A stretch of 8,798 nt of DNA, from NCBI GenBank assembly GCA_904502175.1, contig CAJGDU010000038.1:1-8798 (forward strand), in the 5' to 3' direction. Below are positions 7,357-8,798 of the stretch, piece by piece (positions within the stretch are counted from its first letter, which is position 1; each line of letters begins with the position of its first letter). A program made the position numbers and the translations under genes. The stretch is from Clostridiaceae bacterium. Lineage in GTDB: Bacteria > Bacillota > Clostridia > Oscillospirales > Acutalibacteraceae. Under the pieces are notes generated by a model. It was not told the DNA's origin. It searched no databases and saw nothing but the letters and a program-made list of their open reading frames with translations.

Positions 7357-7699
7357 GCCGAAAAACTTCCTCGACTATGTGCCGAGGAGAAACAAAAACT
7401 ACGAGTACGATGTCGCGAAAGACGGCAAAGTGACCGTGCACATCCGGTGGACCGGCCCCTATCACAAGGTCGCGTCCGTCCTCTTCAAGAAGCCGGAAGT
7501 GAGCCACATCGACCTCGATGAAATGGGCAGCTTCGTCTGGCAGGCCATGGACGGCAAAAAGACCGTCCTCGAGCTCTCCGACGAGTTCGCGGCCGCCTTC
7601 CCGGAGGAAGAAAAGCCCGTGGAACGGCTCGCCCAGTTCCTGAAGATTTTGCACAACAACAAGTTCATCGTCTACAACGTTCCGTTGAAAGACGAATAG
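7349..7699 (+). CDS. PqqD-like (RRE-type) small protein
   Basis: This 116-residue soluble protein has a C-terminal half matching the PqqD / RiPP recognition element fold. The typical stretch runs IDLDEMGSFVWQAMDGKKTV at about 50-69, then ELSDEF and a final helix RLAQFLKILHNNKFIVY. In PqqD and RRE proteins this winged-helix fold binds the leader of a precursor peptide and presents it to a maturase. The N-terminal ~50 residues (basic NFLDYVPRRNKNYEY, then KVTVHIRW and KVASVLFKKP) are longer than in classical PqqD. No radical-SAM enzyme or precursor peptide is visible nearby. It overlaps the OPT gene by 8 nt and is the last gene before a strong terminator, so it is probably co-expressed with the transporter. 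Its real function is unknown; the fold assignment rests on motif resemblance. Confidence 0.8.
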   Translation: MSKPKNFLDYVPRRNKNYEYDVAKDGKVTVHIRWTGPYHKVASVLFKKPEVSHIDLDEMGSFVWQAMDGKKTVLELSDEFAAAFPEEEKPVERLAQFLKILHNNKFIVYNVPLKDE

Positions 7700-7704
7700 A
7701 AAGT

Positions 7705-7739
7705 AAAAAAAAGCATCTCCCTTGCGGGAGATGCTTTTT
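7705..7739. terminator. Strong bidirectional intrinsic terminator ending the operon and the PTS gene
   Basis: GCATCTCCC (7713-7721) pairs perfectly with GGGAGATGC (7726-7734) around a TTGC loop, and the stem is extended by flanking A's (7705-7712) and T's (7735-7739). It lies 5 nt after the PqqD-like stop and 8 nt from the stop of the convergent PTS gene. Both strands have a U-run after the stem, so it should end both transcripts. Confidence 0.95.
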
Positions 7740-7747
7740 CAATTCTG

Positions 7748-8798
7748 TCAGGAAAGCTGCTCGAGGATCCAGTCGACGTCGTCGGTGGTCTTCATCTTCT
7801 GAAGGACTTCCGGGTCGTCCAGAGCCTGGACGATCTTCTGGATCATGTCGAGGTGCTCGTCACCGATGCCGGCGATACCGAACACGAGGTTGGCTTTCTC
7901 ATCGCCGAAGTCGACGCCTTCGGGGAACTGGACCAGCGTGATGCCGGTCTTTTTGACCTGAGACTTCGCTTCGGAGGTGCCGTGCGGGATGGCGATGCCC
8001 ATGCCCATATAGGTCGTGAAGACTTTTTCACGTTCCAGCATGGCGTCGACATAGGGCGGTTCGACACAGCCCTCATCGACGAGGAGCTTACCGGCAAGAC
8101 GGATGGCCGTCTCTTTGCTGACCGGCACCTGCTGGAGCAGGACGCCGCTGGCGTGCATGACCGAAGGTTTATCTTCTGCCGCAGGCGCTTCTGCGGGCGC
8201 CTCGTTTGCCGCGGCTTCCATGGCGGCGGCTTCTGTGGTCGCAGAGACCGGGTCAGCCGTGATCTTTTCAAAGAGGATGTCGAGGTTGGGGTCGGCGAGG
8301 AAGTTGCCGATGGAGATGATCTCCGCCTGAGGCGCGGACTTCATGGCCCGGTCGATGAGCATCTCCTGAACGACGGCGATGTCGCAGTCAGCGGGGATAT
8401 TGTCGACCGAAGTGTTGGTGACAGTGATGTCGGGACGGACCGCTTTGATGCGGTTGCGGAACTTGGTGGCGCCCATTGCGGAGGAGCCCATGCCGGCGTC
8501 GCAGGCGAAGATGATCTTCTTGACGTCGGCGGCAGCCTTCACGGTGCCGGCGGCAGCGGCGACAGCAGCGCCTTTGGCTTTCGCCTTGTTGGCGGCGACT
8601 TCGCTCTGAGCCTCGTCGAGGGCCTTGCCCTTATCGGTGAACCGGATGATGGGCGCGGCGATGAGGAAGGAGACCACGGTGGCCAGCAGGACACCGACGA
8701 TGGTCTGCCACATCTTGTCTTTCGGAGTCATCGACATGAAGGCGATGATGGAGCCGGGAGCGGCCGGGGAAACGAGACCGCACTTCATGATGCTGAAC
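7748..8798 (-). CDS. mtlA: PTS mannitol transporter EIICBA, 3' part (start outside window)
   Basis: The visible C-terminal 349 residues belong to the membrane permease that imports and phosphorylates mannitol to mannitol-1-phosphate. The order is: the last EIIC segment (SPAAPGSIIAFMSMTPKDK then a hydrophobic helix), an Ala/Lys-rich linker (about 8516-8635), EIIB with FACDAGMGSSAMGATKFR, an Ala/Glu/Pro-rich linker (about 8159-8257), and EIIA ending the protein. The phospho-accepting Cys codon is 8501-8503 and the EIIA His, in GIAIPHGTSEAK, is 7982-7984. The CDAGMGSSAMGA form of the EIIB loop and the EIIC end point to the mannitol class. The frame runs through the right edge; an internal ATG at 8786-8788 is not the start because homologous EIIC sequence continues upstream. 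No mtlD or regulator is visible here. Confidence 0.92.
   Translation of the reverse strand, partial: FSIMKCGLVSPAAPGSIIAFMSMTPKDKMWQTIVGVLLATVVSFLIAAPIIRFTDKGKALDEAQSEVAANKAKAKGAAVAAAAGTVKAAADVKKIIFACDAGMGSSAMGATKFRNRIKAVRPDITVTNTSVDNIPADCDIAVVQEMLIDRAMKSAPQAEIISIGNFLADPNLDILFEKITADPVSATTEAAAMEAAANEAPAEAPAAEDKPSVMHASGVLLQQVPVSKETAIRLAGKLLVDEGCVEPPYVDAMLEREKVFTTYMGMGIAIPHGTSEAKSQVKKTGITLVQFPEGVDFGDEKANLVFGIAGIGDEHLDMIQKIVQALDDPEVLQKMKTTDDVDWILEQLS

Overview
The window is about 8.8 kb of GC-rich bacterial chromosome with strongly C-ending codon use, sigma-70/SigA-type promoter boxes, strong GGAGG-type ribosome binding sites and A/U-flanked intrinsic terminators. The gene set (AGCS amino acid symporter, PepD dipeptidase, OPT peptide transporter, orphan PqqD-like protein, mannitol PTS) best fits a GC-rich fermentative anaerobe, most likely of the Bacillota (Clostridia-like). 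A coriobacterial origin cannot be excluded from sequence alone. No phage, insertion sequence or CRISPR signature was seen.

Layout. At 57-149 lies a tRNA-Ser(GGA) with an encoded CCA end and a TATAAT box upstream. It runs straight into a bidirectional terminator (154-183). That terminator also ends the minus-strand alpha/beta hydrolase gene (191-1123), a monoacylglycerol-lipase/lysophospholipase-like serine hydrolase. A 168-nt divergent intergenic region (1124-1291) carries back-to-back promoters and an imperfect 16-bp palindrome next to the plus-strand -10 box.

From 1292 to 7699 five genes read in the same direction with gaps of 8, 12 and 27 nt and one 8-nt overlap: Na+/alanine (AGCS) symporter, membrane acyltransferase 3, PepD (Xaa-His/aminoacyl-histidine dipeptidase), OPT oligopeptide transporter, and a small PqqD-like protein. 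A strong hairpin terminator follows (7713-7739). This looks like one transcription unit for peptide and amino acid acquisition: OPT imports peptides, PepD cleaves dipeptides, and AGCS moves amino acids with Na+. The acyltransferase and the PqqD-like protein do not fit that theme in an obvious way.

The right end (7748 to the window edge, minus strand) is the 3' part of a mannitol-type PTS permease. The end of EIIC, a full EIIB and a full EIIA are fused in one chain, and the start lies outside the window.

The most notable point is the orphan PqqD/RRE-like gene translationally coupled to the OPT transporter, with no radical-SAM enzyme or precursor peptide in sight. Otherwise these are recognisable housekeeping and transport genes; I saw no clearly new system.
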